From the NCBI RefSeq assembly GCF_032854445.1, contig NC_088307.1:3534001-3598000 (forward strand): DNA of 64,000 nucleotides. The letters run 5' to 3'. The position numbers and the translations under genes were made by a program. The stretch comes from Liolophura sinensis (Eukaryota > Mollusca > Polyplacophora > Chitonida > Chitonidae). The notes under the pieces were generated by a model. It was not told the DNA's origin and made no database searches. It saw only the letters and a list, made by a program, of their open reading frames with translations. Positions 12,551-24,817 of this stretch are shown piece by piece. The first letter of the stretch is position 1. Each line of letters starts with the position of its first letter.

Positions 12551-12559
12551 GGGGCGTGC

Positions 12560-13690
12560 CTTGTAACCGACGTCTGAAATTAACAGCTTAGTTAACAGCA
12601 TACAAATGTCCGTGCCTGGTTTTATTGGATCGGTTAATTTTCCGACTGATTACCTCACTATACCTGACAATTCTTTTCACTAAAATTAACAAGCTATAAA
12701 GACAAGCAAACGCTAGCTGGTTTCTACTCTCCTTATGCTGAGGACCGTAGCCGTTAAGTCTACTCAACCTCTGCTGAAAAGCCTGCACATAGCTATTTAA
12801 CATAATCCTGGCCGACCAATGGAAACGACTCTACTATCTCCTGGCTGGATGTCGTAAACAGTAAATGACAGTTGACATGTGCAGACACCTATAGCTCTAT
12901 ATACGACAATCATGCGATTCGATGGCCACGCCAAAGAAATGGAAAGATTATCTGGATTTCAAAGAGAGTTTGTTTAGCACAGTTAGTATCCACAGTGAAT
13001 AATCGTGTTGTGACAGCCCAAAGGCGTGATTTGACGACTGAAAGTAAGACTTCTAAGGAGCTCCTGGACGCTTTCCACTTCGTCTTCGTCTGACAATGTT
13101 ATGGTCAAACTAGAGGGCTATGTCTGCCCTCTAGTGTAGAATCAGACCGGAAACCGGTAGGTTAGGTTAGTAGGCTGGTAAGGAATCCACCTTTATCCAC
13201 TGTGTAATTGATGCTTTCGAATACCAAGTCACAGAATGTGTTTTAAATTGTGGACTCCATATGTCGATGCTACTGTGAAAAGTGGTGTAAAATATTTTAC
13301 GTTCAGATAAAGAGTAACATAATTATTATGAAAATGTTTGTCCAATATAAAGAATGCTTGAGATAAATATGGTTTTGCTCTGTGAAGAGCTAATGCTTTT
13401 CTATCACCACGCATACAATTTGAATAATCCGCTTCACTCTCGCTGAAACGCATGCAGTCTCAGTGAACACAGTTTCTCAGACATAGAAAGTAATAAATTA
13501 TTTCAGTGCAAATGCCAAAATGGATTAAAACTGAAAAGCATTAATAAGATAAAAATTAAGTATCTCTACATCTTGCTGAGATCGTGCTTAAAGCATGGTA
13601 CAAGTGTTGGGGCTTAGTAGTTTACCTTAAGCCAATGTCGTATAGCCACATGTGTTTTGTCTGGAAGCGATTAACTGATCAGTTCAATTG
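12560..13690. other. Gene-free spacer
   Basis: I see no coding exon, RNA or clear repeat. Short frames on both strands lack domains. Confidence 0.4.
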
Positions 13691-13699
13691 GATCAAGAA

Positions 13700-13930
13700 T
13701 GTTTCAATTGTAATATGACGGTCAGCTTTATGGGTGGGGGAAAGCAGAGTGCCCAGGGTAAATCACAGACCGTTAGCAAGATACTGACAAACTTTCTCAC
13801 GTGTATATGTATATACTGATGGAAGACAAGTGATCTTACACTACACTGTACACTACAACAGAAGTGACTTGGCGAGGTTCTAGATGAAAAGGCGAACAAA
13901 TCGGGAAATGATAGTAAAATGTTCATTAGG
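13700..13930 (-). mobile_element. SINE-B body copy
   Basis: GACGGTCAGCTTTATGGGTG, then AGAGTGCCCAGGGTAAA and a GATGGAAGACAAGTGATCTT segment, as in the copies at 7.4 and 8.0 kb. Confidence 0.55.
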
Positions 13931-14227
13931 CTTCCTTGTATAAGATACTGAACAACGCAACATGTTAGTCATAGAAACATTTTATTTATATAACCTGTCT
14001 TTAATGACATATTTGATACATTGTAGGATCTTCTTTGCGCTCGACGTACATGAAGGAATGTTGGAAGACTTCTTTGAAGTTTTTGTAACAAGCATTTGTA
14101 GATACGTAGTTATTTATGTTTGACGTAGCATTACACCGTCTTCGTAAACCGGGTCCCATGAGCATAGTTAAGCTCACGGGATTTCTTTCATTTCCTTGAT
14201 CATAGGGGGGGGGGGGGGAGTAGAGAA

Positions 14228-17200
14228 TTAGAACGGAGGTTGTTGGGCTGGCTGAGCCAAGCCTAGGCCGCCTTGTCTCCCGAAGGGAAACATAGGAAGA
14301 GAATTGACGATGGCTGGTTGAGATGGCGCGGCCACAAGCCAAATCTCGCTGAATCTCCCAAAAAACGAGAAAGCGGCGTTGTAGTCGGCCACGTAGACTT
14401 GGTTGGGGACAACAGATTCACTGGGCCCAAGGTCCGTTTTGAACTGCTCAGCAGCTTGGTTGGCGTCGGAACCAAAGATAGAACTTTGGAAAGGCCTGCA
14501 TGCGACAAACAAGATTCAGTTTGTGTAATTACTGCTTATACGGTCAAGTCTGGACAGTGTAAAGTTCGCCTTTCTTCGGGCTAATTTCAAGATACCAATA
14601 ACTTTGGAAAAACCTGATACAATCAAGGAGACAAAGCATTCTAGATCAATAAATTTTTTGATTTGAATGACAGTTGCGAAAAGAGTAGTTCCATGGAACT
14701 TTGGAAAAACATAACAAAACAGAGTATTTTAGATCAATGAAACAATATTCGATTTGTTTGATTAGGGCAAAGGGGAAAACGTGATACGTTTCATGGGAAC
14801 AATTCCTATATATCGTATTTATCCGAATATAATAAAAAAAACTTACAGCATAGAGAGTGAAACCAGAGTAGCGACAAAATGTGAAAGTTGGCAAATGATT
14901 ACATGTAACCGATGAAATACGGCATCTTGTCAATTTACCTCAGTTAGGGTTTTTCATTAACTGTTCATGTAAACGCTTAAATAGTAACAAATTACACGCT
15001 CCCTTGCACAATGGTTTAAACAGAGTTAGATGTAAAATGCAGTGATCTCATTCTAATTTATTAGACGTCACTCATGTAGAATAACTCAAAATGCTGTATT
15101 GTCATCACATTTTTATAGCATTCAATAACATTAATACATTGCAAAGGGAGCAGGACTCGGTGATACTTAGTCCACCAGCAAAATCTTGGTTTAGTACGAC
15201 ACCGCGCCGAATTCAAGACAGTTCTGGTAATCCAAAATTATAACTTCATGAAAATGTTTTACCCTGAAAAAGCTGGCACTGTGATAGACCTGTTTCAGAC
15301 ATTACACCACACAGATTATGATTCTCTATGTATGCGTACTTGTGTTTGAACGTCGTACTTAGCAGTTTTTCAATCATATTACAACGAGGAGTGATTAGGT
15401 TTGTATATATACTCAAAATGTTGCCGCCACCGAGTTATCATATCGAAGACACCAGATATGACACCCCACTCACTGACATTAGACTGACAACGGAGCAACC
15501 AGTCCTTTTTCTTGCTCTGACTTCTCAGTGCTTAGCGTGAATTGAAGCAGCAACAAGTACCATTTTTAAAGTATTGGGTATGACCCGACCCGGGTTTGAT
15601 CTCAGATCTCCGGGCGTGGACGTTTTAGCCATTAGGCCACCGTAGCGGTTCATACACATGAATGCTTCACCTGACTTCGACCCATGCAAGATCGAAACAG
15701 AAGATCGAAACAAAACCACAAATACACGAAATGGCCTCAGGAATTTGCGCCATGCACAAGAATATTTCACTTATACGGCGGGTGGCAACTGGGCAGAGGC
15801 TAGGGAAAGCGTTTGACCATCCGCAAGTCGATGGCAGACCTCCCAACGTACCACGAGGACAGGAAGCCAGCATGAGCGATGGCATTGGTGGGAGCCTTGC
15901 TGGATCATGGTGCTGCATACGATGGTACGCTTACCACCGAAGCCCCCCTGATCCGGACACGTTTACAAGTCCCCCCCCCCCGGCCAATACACCCTCTTCG
16001 TACCTATCCACTCACACGATAGTGGACTGGAAAGTGTCTGGATTATTCTATTTATTTAAACTTACGCCAAAAGACAGTGTGCCAAGACTACCCATTTTAA
16101 AGCTTTCGGCTTGATCCGACATAAAGGTTGAACCTGCATCCGAGTCGGACGCTTTAACCGCTCAGCCATCTCAATATGAACAGTGTTATACACTGTGAGA
16201 AGCTGCTATACACAGCTAAAAGTGCTGGCAATTTTCAGAACAGAGAATTCAATTGTACATCTACAGCATAACAACGTAAACGAAACGGAGAGCAACCATC
16301 ATACAGAACGAATTAGTTTTACACTGCGCTTAAACAGTATGTAAAATGACTCACAGCTTTTTGCATTATATAAATGTACGAGTTCTTTAATATATTCTGA
16401 ATATATACTATGACGCTGGCTGTACATGTATCATACAACGATATTGTATAGGTATACAGTCGAATTCACTGGATTCAGAATTGTTAGCAGTTTAAGCTGT
16501 AAAATTACAGTAGAATTTCACAGCGCATGCACGGGTTGTACTTCATGATTTGCACGGGTCTATCTTACCTGGCGTACACGTCCATGGCGGGAAGTTCTTC
16601 CAACACCACTTTGGGAGACAGAGGTTCCGGTGGTGAGGAAAAATGGGTAAAGGGGATGACCATCATCATCTTCTGAGGTCCAACAGCCGTTTGTGGTTTG
16701 ATGACAGGAAAAATAGTCGTCATGTTCACAGCTGAACAAAAATGAAAAAGAAAAACTTTTAATTTCAGTGATCGCTGCTCTGGCTTTAGTTTTTTATAAT
16801 TTTGTCGGTGGACCAATCTGAGGCCTTCTCGCTTTGAATTGTTTTGGTGTCATTGTTTAGTAAATGTGAGGAAAACACAGCATTTTGAGAAAATTCCTAT
16901 TAGCCATTGAAATGAATACAGGGCACACTATGAAATCTGCCAGAAGTCGAAACAATCGGGTTATGGATAATACAACTGTGTTCTAATGAAGATTCAAAGG
17001 GTCACAAAACATGCATTCATGTCATATTGAAGATAATGGTCAAAAGGTCGGAGTATTATATATAAAACACGTGCGGACTTTCGCACAAAGCTAGCTTCTC
17101 GGTGACGACCGCGTGGAAACTTTGGTGTCAACATTATTGTCGTGAATATGTAACGTGTTTGAGCAAGAAAGATGTAAACAGTATTAAACACGGGGAAAAT

Positions 17201-19469
17201 ATCTGCACAAAAATTGTTATCAACATGTTTCATTTCAGCTTTGACGTCATATGTCTCCCCTATCAATTGCTCCTCCTTTTTTCGGACATACACACTTTGC
17301 ACAGATACATGAATAGAATAAAAAGATGAATGTCGAGGTTCTAAATATGGATTGATTAGATATTGATCAACGTCGTACTCTGCGTTTTTCACTTGTACAA
17401 TGGCCTTCAGTGGAGAACATAGGAGTTTCCATGTTAAACCACCAACCTTTGGTGTGTGACGTGGAGAATTATGCGCCATATTGGTAGGTCCACATGTAAA
17501 GGACAACTGAGTGGTCTTTAGTGAAAGTGAGATTGCGCAGATTCTTCAGTAACTGCCGTCGACCATTTAATTCCCTGTCCGCGAGTGACTTTGAAGCCGC
17601 AACTCGTGGTCAGGAGACTCCAACCTTTCTTAATAAGTAACTGCCAGGTTTTGGCTGACGATGTTTTGTGTGGTACATATACAGCAAGTAAGAAAACGTA
17701 ACAATAGCTTTGACACATATTAGGCTTTGAAACATTGCCTCTTTTGAATGGCGTACAGTGGAGCTCGCCCTGCGGATAGAAGTGTGTGCGTAAAATGTGT
17801 AGACGTTCGTCAGACATTTTCTAAAATCCGGTGGTTTACTATATACAGACAAACGAGTTTCCACCCCAAGTAAAACAGAGATATAATGAAAACACTATAT
17901 AGTATGGCGTCAAATCTTAATAAAAATCGCATGTATTGACGCATGGTGTGCACATCCTATCCATTGGCATAAGGTTTTGAAATGTGACTAGTTCTGACAT
18001 CACCTTAGATTTGACACATTGGCCTATTTTCACACATTGTATTTTCTGACACAGTATGCTTTGGCAGATGTTATACTTTTCTATGAAGATTTGACATTCA
18101 TACAAGAACGAAAAATGCCTCTTTATGTGCACAAATTTTAATGAGGGCATTCTGGAAATTTTTGGCAAAAAAACGATCAGCGCAGATCCAATCGCATCTT
18201 TGATAGCCCAACAACAATTACCAAATACCAATCACAAATTATCAGCCTCATGTGTAAATGTGTTACCGCTCAAAATCGATTCAAAAAAGTGGCCAAAACT
18301 GACAATGCGGTTATAACTTTTTAAACTTTATAATCATTTTAACACCGTGAGCACTACAGGTAGGACTCTAATTTTTTTCTGAAAAGCAATGTCAGGCATT
18401 CTGAGCTCGGTAAAAGGTCAGAATTGATTTGTCAAAATTTCCCAGTATAGCCTCTTTAATTCTCACCTTCGCTGTTTTTGCCCCTCATGTAGCCCCTGAG
18501 TCGTGAGAAGGTCGTCATACTGGGCATCCATTGAGAACGAGATTGCGTCGTTGCCACTTTTAAGCGCGGATATCTGCGAAGTTCGTAGTTCTGGAGCAGA
18601 GAAAATAAATGTCATAAAATTTAATAAATGTCCACAATCCAAATGATTTTTCTGGTGGATCATAGTCGGTTTAAAAGTCTAAAAGCAAAGCAATAGGTTT
18701 TGATAGCATTTCATAGTTTTGAAACAAGCCGATTAATTCTAATTTAGAGAATTAAAGGCATTCAATTAATTTACTAGAAGTTAACAGTTCCGAGAGCGAT
18801 CCAACCGATTTTATTAGTATCTCATATTTCTGAGACAAATAAGCTGGATTATTTTAAGAACTTTGAACTTCAGCTAAAATTTCTATATATTTATATTTCT
18901 AACAGCAACTCAACGGATTTTAACAACAGTTAATAATTTTGTAACAAACCAAATGACTATAATATCTAATTTATCGTCCATTATTCTGAAAGCAATTAAA
19001 CTGAATTTAACAGCGTGTCCAAAAAGTTCCAAAACAAAACCAGCCAATTTTACTAAATATTTATAGTTCCAGCATTAAGTACATTGATTTCAATAGCATT
19101 TCATACCAAAGAAACATATCACTTTTTCATGAAATCAATTTTTTACTAAATATTTATAGTTTTAAACCTTGTTCAACTGTTTTTATTGGCAAACTATTTG
19201 ATTGCGTATTACTGCAGAACCATTAGGGTACCTTTTCCTGCGCAGTAGGGATTGGTGTTCAAATGTAACTGCCCATGCACTGTTTTCTTGCAATGCAAGA
19301 CGTAATACGTCATCAGTTTGCGCGTATATCGTCATCATAAACTCAGGAGCGAACAACATAATACATAGCTGAGGCACAAATTACTCCATTTGGGAAAGGT
19401 TAATTTCCCTTTATGCATAGAGCATAGTTCATGCAAAAAAATATCCGCTGTCGTTATAGCAGCTTAATT

Positions 19470-19532
<63 letters not shown>

Positions 19533-20726
19533 TTTGACTGGCGTTTGAAACCGTATTCAATAATATTTGACTTATGTGACGGTGGTCAACATTAATGTGT
19601 GAGGAAAATGGGCACATTCCGCTGGAAATCCACAATCATTCGTGGGTTGATGAAAGACCTTGACACGTACAACAGGAGGGGCCGCAGCTTAATTTTAGTT
19701 ATCGGGATTGATATGATAGTTGTAGAGCAGGTTATTCTCATGAAATAAGCAAAAACACTGGATTCTATCTGTCGGTTAGACGCCAAAAACAGCACGTGGT
19801 ATGATCTGTTGACAAATCACACCGCAACTTTGAATTAGCTCATAATTATAATTAAAAAATGAAAAAACAATTCACGTTAAGCAAATATTAATGAGGTCAT
19901 TCAACAGCATATCATTCCATTAAAAAGGAAATAGGTGGAACAAATTTGCAGTATAGCTGTAGCAAATATTGTAAGCAAAATACAACATCCACTGTAGCCA
20001 ATATTTCTGAATTAAAACGTGATAGTCTACGGCTGCAGCTTGCCCAATACAAAATACAATGCAATGCTAAACCGTAGAGAATACTTCTAAACGGAAACTG
20101 CGAAACGCATCCAATGCCTCTAAAAGCAAAATGTCTATATGACTGCAGACAATACCAACAGCAACATGAAAAATGTAGAAGACTAGAGGGAATACTTCTA
20201 AAAGCAAAATGCAGCCAGTACTTAATTCTAAAAGCAAAATCAGACAAACCATTTGAGAGCAGTTCGTTCTTGAACAAAGTACAGATGGCGCCAGAATTGA
20301 TGCTCCATGGACTCACTGTGGCCTACGGGATTTATTAGCTATTTTGTGTAGCGCCAGTTAACAGATGATGTATCATGTATGGTTTGTCTGACACTCAAAC
20401 CAGATTGGGCGTAACCCAGGGTGTGGGATTTGCGCAGCCTTGTAATGCTAGGTAATGAATGTAAAATGACTTACAGTTCCTTTACGGATGACAGTATACT
20501 CAAGGCAAGTTACTGTTCTACAGATTTCGGTTTTCCCGCCCCCCGTGGCCGCTCCTCCTAGGGCGCCTCCCATCATGCCCCGTCCGAACATGCCTCCGCC
20601 GCCGCCTCCGCCGCCCATCATGCCCATGATGCCATTAGGTCCGAAGATCTGGGCTAAGAAGGCGCTGCTTGTCTGCAGCATGCAGGCACATAAGAGAACG
20701 CTGGTCAACTTGCAGAAACCCATTGT
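14228..20726 (-). CDS. Secreted SOUL/HEBP-type haem-binding protein, gene B
   Basis: Tandem paralogue of gene A. Coding exons are 20726-20475 (ATG 20723), 18590-18467, 16731-16569 and 14495-14228 (stop at the end), with phases 0, 1, 2 as in gene A, giving 267 residues. A signal peptide covers about residues 1-21. The linker holds FGPNGIMG, also present in gene A, then a run of eight glycines and further Gly/Met repeats. The SOUL domain follows: CRTVTCLEYTVI, NYELRRY, RLRGYMRGKNSE, NMTTIFPVI, PAMDVYARPF and VADYNAAFSFFGRFSEIWLV. The C-terminal tail is Pro/Gln-rich and unrelated to that of gene A. An AATAAA lies at 13986-13981, about 240 bp past the stop. An upstream in-frame ATG may add two residues (see the leader exon). 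Retained domain and frame indicate an active gene; haem binding is inferred. Confidence 0.9.
14510..15320. other. Intronic DNA of SOUL gene B
   Basis: A short duplicated phrase (ACTTTGGAAAAAC at 14602 and 14698) is the only pattern seen. Confidence 0.4.
15395..15660 (-). mobile_element. SINE-C copy
   Basis: The tRNA-like head lies at the right end (GGCCTAATGGCTAAAACGTC on the minus strand). Its B-box-like part reads ATCAAACCCGGGTC. The body contains GCGGCAACATTTTG and motifs shared with 27000, 30830, 32460, 41815 and 55975. Confidence 0.75.
15760..15925 (-). mobile_element. SINE-A, decayed copy
   Basis: AATATTTCACTTATACGGCG, a GACCATCCGCAAGTCGATGG block and part of the head. A 150-codon open frame across it is spurious. 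Confidence 0.7.
16090..16172 (-). mobile_element. tRNA-like SINE head
   Basis: The minus strand reads GAGATGGCTGAGCGGTTAAA, GCGTCCGACTC and GCAGGTTCAACC: A- and B-box-like, close to a Ser/Leu-type tRNA, but the 3' half does not close a cloverleaf. Confidence 0.5.
17355..17530 (-). mobile_element. SINE-B body copy
   Basis: ATTGATCAACGTCGTACTC, ACTTGTACAATGGCC, a GTTTCCATGTTAAACCACC block and a GTCCACATGTAAAGGACAAC segment. Intron of SOUL gene B. Confidence 0.5.
18690..19170. repeat. Decayed tandem repeat in intron of SOUL gene B
   Basis: Phrases such as GATAGCATTTCATAG, AGTATCTCATATTTC and AATATTTATAGTTCC recur about every 60-110 bp with AAC-rich spacers. Heavy divergence shows an old array. 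Confidence 0.5.
19468..19535. repeat. (TTTA)n microsatellite
   Basis: About 16 uninterrupted TTTA units, followed by a decayed SINE body (19536-19660, minus strand). Confidence 0.95.
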
Positions 20727-20944
20727 CTGTGGAAGGAATCGTGAAGTATATGGCAGTCATTAATATTCTGAGGTTTTTTTTGCTCGTTTGCTTGCGATTA
20801 CAGAGGCTTGCATGTCAATCATCACGTCATTTCCAGTGTCTTCGGCATAACTTTTCAGTGAGGTAGCATTATATGTATTATCGAAATAATATTGAAAGAT
20901 AGGCTAACTCTAAACAGTTATTTCTCACTACAAGTTAAATCAGA

Positions 20945-21560
20945 TCACGTAAAACCAAACGTTACATCATGGGTGACCTTAACATTGACGTTTCCCAAAC
21001 AGACATCCATGAACCATCAAAAACATTTCTAGAAACTCTCCACTCCTATTATTTTTTCCCAATATTTACCAAACCCAAACGAGTAAAGCGTAAATCCGCT
21101 ACTCTTACTGATAACAAGTTTTCATGAAGGTATATTAACACCTTGTATTTTTGTAACTGATATAACACACACGAGTAAAGCGTCATCCCGCTACTCTTTT
21201 TGATAACAAATTTTCATGAAGGTATATTAACACCTGCTATTTTTGTAACTGATATAACACACACGAGTAAAGCGTCATCCCGCTACTCTTTTTGATAACA
21301 AATTTTCATGCAGGTATATTAACACCTGCTATTTTTGTAACTGATATAACACACACGAGTAAAGCGTCATCCCGCTACTCTTTTTGATAACAAATTTTCA
21401 TGAAGGTATATTAACACCTGGTACTTTTGTAACTGATATAACCGACCATTTTACCATATTTCATTTGGGTAAACAACAAGCAAACATACCTATTTCACCA
21501 GGTACAATAATATATCCAAGAGTAAATCAAATGGAAATCACAAAGGGACACTACTTTCAG
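20945..21560 (+). mobile_element. LINE endonuclease fragment with internal tandem amplification
   Basis: Translation from 20963 gives IMGDLNID, then KTFLETLHSYYFFPIFTKP and RVKRKSATLTDN, matching the APE-type endonuclease region of non-LTR retrotransposons (GDFNID, PT/S, ATLIDNIF). After the repeat, TDHFTIF (about 21440) matches the SDHLPIF motif. Between them a 92-bp piece carrying ATLxDN is present four times (21080-21440). 92 is not a multiple of three, so the frame is lost. No reverse transcriptase follows. Dead fragment in intron 1 of SOUL gene B. Confidence 0.8.
21080..21440. repeat. 92-bp tandem repeat, four units
   Basis: CGAGTAAAGCG recurs at 21080, 21172, 21264 and 21356. Units 2-4 are nearly identical. 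Confidence 0.92.
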
Positions 21561-21917
21561 TGAGATCCTAATCGAGCCAATAGTGGGGGGGTGGAAGTTA
21601 TAGTTTTACCCCTTTATATGAAAACTGGTTCGCATTAGTGGCCGCAAACACAGAACTTCATGGATATAAATGCATCTTCAACACAGTGGCAATAAACATA
21701 GCATTACATGGTCAGCTCAAATATATTTAGTGCTGTAATTTTTACCCCCCAAAAGAAAACAAGAAGACGAGTAGATAAAGCTTCGTAAATGTGCGTCCTG
21801 GGGCATGCCAATCATGCATAAAGCTTTCCATTCAAAGTGCATCATCCCCGTCTTTCGTAAATCTTAAAACAAGTTATATACAGAAAAAAGCCTCATAGCT
21901 GACCGTAGACCACTTAC

Positions 21918-21938
21918 CATGGATGTCGTCAGTGAAGT
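21918..21938 (-). other. Leader exon of SOUL gene B with possible initiator ATG
   Basis: A donor ATG|GTAAGTGG has its GT at 21917-21916, so the exon ends in ATG (21920-21918). Splicing to the acceptor at 20727 gives ATG-ACA-ATG-GGT, in frame with the exon 1 start, so translation may begin here and add Met-Thr. The exon is only about 20 bp if transcription starts about 30 bp below the TATA box. Confidence 0.6.
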
Positions 21939-21962
21939 GAACAAAGACTGGAAGACTTCAGG

Positions 21963-21969
21963 TTTTATA
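21963..21969 (-). promoter_or_regulatory. TATA box of SOUL gene B
   Basis: TATAAAA on the minus strand, about 30 bp upstream of a TCACTTC initiator-like site and about 45 bp upstream of the leader-exon donor. Spacing is typical for a TATA-driven RNA polymerase II promoter. Confidence 0.6.
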
Positions 21970-22585
21970 TGCCGAGGGCGCCTGCTATGTGGACATCACG
22001 CGCACAGTCTTTGTCTGGGCCGTACACATCCATATATAGCAACTCTATCAATGCTATAGAGTGTAAATGTGAAAAAGAGAAACAGTGTGATTTCTGACGA
22101 GGGGGTGCTCGAAATAATTCTGCATGTTAATGAGACATTATGGGAAGGTGAGATATTTAAGATTGATGACATCGTGAGTACATCTAAATTCCTGGAATGT
22201 ATGAATTCGCTTGTCTTGGGTGCTATAGGGGTATGAGGCGCCATTTCTCATTTGTGTTACATATTTATATAACTTTTAAACTGATTGTCGCGAAGTTCTT
22301 CTTCAGTGTTAGATAAGTATTATTTCGCTTTACCCCTATTTAAATTGTAGCATTTTACAGTTATATTTTCTTCATTTTCGCAAATAACAACAATAAAGTC
22401 AGTGATTTTTTCAGTATAATTTGTACTGAAAACTTTCCTGCAGAAACCATTAACAATTTCCACGCAAAATGTTAAAACGGTTTTAAAAAGTTTCGATGAA
22501 GCAGAGAATTAAACACATGTAACATGTAGTTGCAGAAGGGTATTTGTTGAATAGTTGTAATGCTTGCCTCAACAGTTGTAAGAAT

Positions 22586-24292
22586 TATATATTTATATCT
22601 GCATAACGCTGCATTGCAGATTTGAGAGCCATATCGGTAGATGACAGATTTGAGAGCTATATTGTTGGATGGCAGATTTGAGAGTCATATTGGTGGAAGG
22701 CAAATTTATTGTTGGATGGCAGATTTGAGAGCTATATTGTAATAACAGCTGTAATAATTATATATTTATATTTGCCTAACGCTGCATGGCAGATTTGAGA
22801 GCTATATTTTGGATGGCAGATTTGAGAGCTATATCGGTGGATGGCAGATTTGAGAGCTATTTTGGTGGATGGCAGATTTGAGAGCTATATTGGTGGATGG
22901 CAGATTTGAGAACTATATTGGTGGATGACAGATTTGAGAGGTATATTGTTGGATGGCAGATTTGAGAGCTATATTGGTGGATGGCAGATTTGAGAGCTAT
23001 ATTGGTGGATGGCAGATTTGAGAGCTATATTGGTGGATGGCAGATTTGAGAGCTTTTTTTTGGATGGCAAATTTGATAGCTATATTGGTGGATGGCAAAT
23101 TTGAGGGTTATGTCAGTGGATGGCAGATTTGAGAGCTATATTGTAATAACAGCTGTAATAATTATATATTTATATTTGCCTAACGCTGCATGGCAGATTT
23201 GAGAGCTATATTTTGGATGGCAGATTTGAGAGCTATATCGGTGGATGGCAGATTTGAGAGCTATTTTGGTGGATGGCAGATTTGAGAGCTATATTGGTGG
23301 ATGGCAGATTTGAGAACTATATTGGTGGATGACAGATTTGAGAGGTATATTGTTGGATGGCAGATTTGAGAGCTATATTGGTGGATGGCAGATTTGAGAG
23401 CTATATTGGTGGATGGCAGATTTGAGAGCTATATTGGTGGATGGCAGATTTGAGAGCTTTTTTTTGGATGGCAAATTTGATAGCTATATTGGTGGATGGC
23501 AAATTTGAGGGTTATGTCAGTGGATGGCAGATTTGAGAGCTATGTTGTAATAACAGCTGTAATAATTATAAATTTATATCTGCCTAACGCTGCATGGCAG
23601 ATTTGATAGCTATATTTTGGATGGCAGATTTGAGAGCTGTATTAGTGGATGGCAGATTTGAGAGCTATATTGGTGGATGGCAGATTTGAGAGCTATGTCG
23701 GTGAATGGCAGATTTGAAAGTCATATTGTTGGATGATAGATTTGAGCGCAATATTGGTGGATGGCAGATTTGAGAGCTATATTGTAGGATGGCAGATTTG
23801 AGAGGTATATTGGTGGATGGCAGATTTGAGACCCATATTGTTGGATGGCAGATTTGAGAGCTATATTTTGGATGGCAGATTTGAGAGCTATATTTTGGAT
23901 GGCAGACTTGAGAGCTATATTTTTGGATGGCAGATTTGAGAGGTATATTGTTGGATGGCAGATTTGAGAGCTATATTTTTGGATGGCAAATTTGAGAGCT
24001 ATATTTTTGGATGGCAGATTTGAGCGCAATATTGGTGGATGGCAGATTTGAGAGCTATATTGTTGGATGGCAGATTTGAGAGCTATATTATAGGATGGCA
24101 GATTTGAGAGGTATATTGGTGGATGGCAGATTTGAGACCCATATTGTTGGATGGCAGATTTGAGAGCTATATTTTGGATGGCAGATTTGAGAGCTATATT
24201 TTGGATGGCAGATTTGAGAGCTATATTTTTGGATGGCAGATTTGAGAGGTATATTGTTGGATGGCAGATTTGAGAGCCATATTGTTGGATAA
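22586..24292. repeat. 28-bp satellite with higher-order structure
   Basis: About 58 copies of a 26-28 bp unit (GGATGGCAGATTTGAGAGCT plus TATATTGGT). A spacer with TTGCCTAACGCTGCATGGCA recurs near 22755, 23159 and 23562, defining a higher-order unit of about 404 bp. A second higher-order block (GAGCGCAATATTGGTGG at about 23744 and 24024) has a period of about 280 bp. Near-identity of the 404-bp copies indicates recent expansion. A 202-codon minus-strand frame here is an artefact. Confidence 0.93.
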
Positions 24293-24299
24293 CAAATCC

Positions 24300-24800
24300 T
24301 TTGTTACAGTTGGTATGAACGCCAAGCATAATGGTATTGACGCCTAAGTCACGTAACTGTGTTTCTTCTTCTCGTCAAAAAATACAGATGATCTGGTCTG
24401 CATGTATAAGCTAACAGCAATCGCGTCAAATTTCTCACATCTAGGCCTTAATCGTGATACTTGACTTAGGGTGATTCGGTAAGAATTCAAATGTGTACGT
24501 AAAAACTTATTTAATACAGAATTACGTTCTGAAACATAATTAACTTTGCTATACATATAAAAAGAAGCCATTATGATTTTTATGAATAAGGTGTATAGTT
24601 CATCATGATACATAACAATGTACCTAATACCGTGGGAAAGCTTACAGGTTTTGACATAGCTATCTTATGTATTGGATTAATGGTGACGGAGGAAAAAGTG
24701 CTAAGTTTACTTAGCTAAGGGTACATTATATCTCTACAACTTACGTTGTCATAGCAGTTAAGGGATTACTGAGCTAAGGGAGCTTCATTAAACCGGCCCC
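24300..24800. other. Gene-free spacer
   Basis: No gene, RNA or repeat recognised. An 89-codon minus-strand frame has no domain. Confidence 0.4.
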
Positions 24801-24817
24801 AGGTGTTATATAAGCCC

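Noticed and set aside
15662-16114. 150-codon plus-strand open frame
   Set aside because: Covers SINE-A and SINE-C sequence and a C-run; not a gene.
16994-17506. 170-codon minus-strand open frame
   Set aside because: Overlaps a SINE body and intronic DNA of gene B, with no domain.
23721-24329. 202-codon minus-strand open frame
   Set aside because: Lies wholly in the 28-bp satellite; the apparent peptide repeats are a by-product of tandem units.
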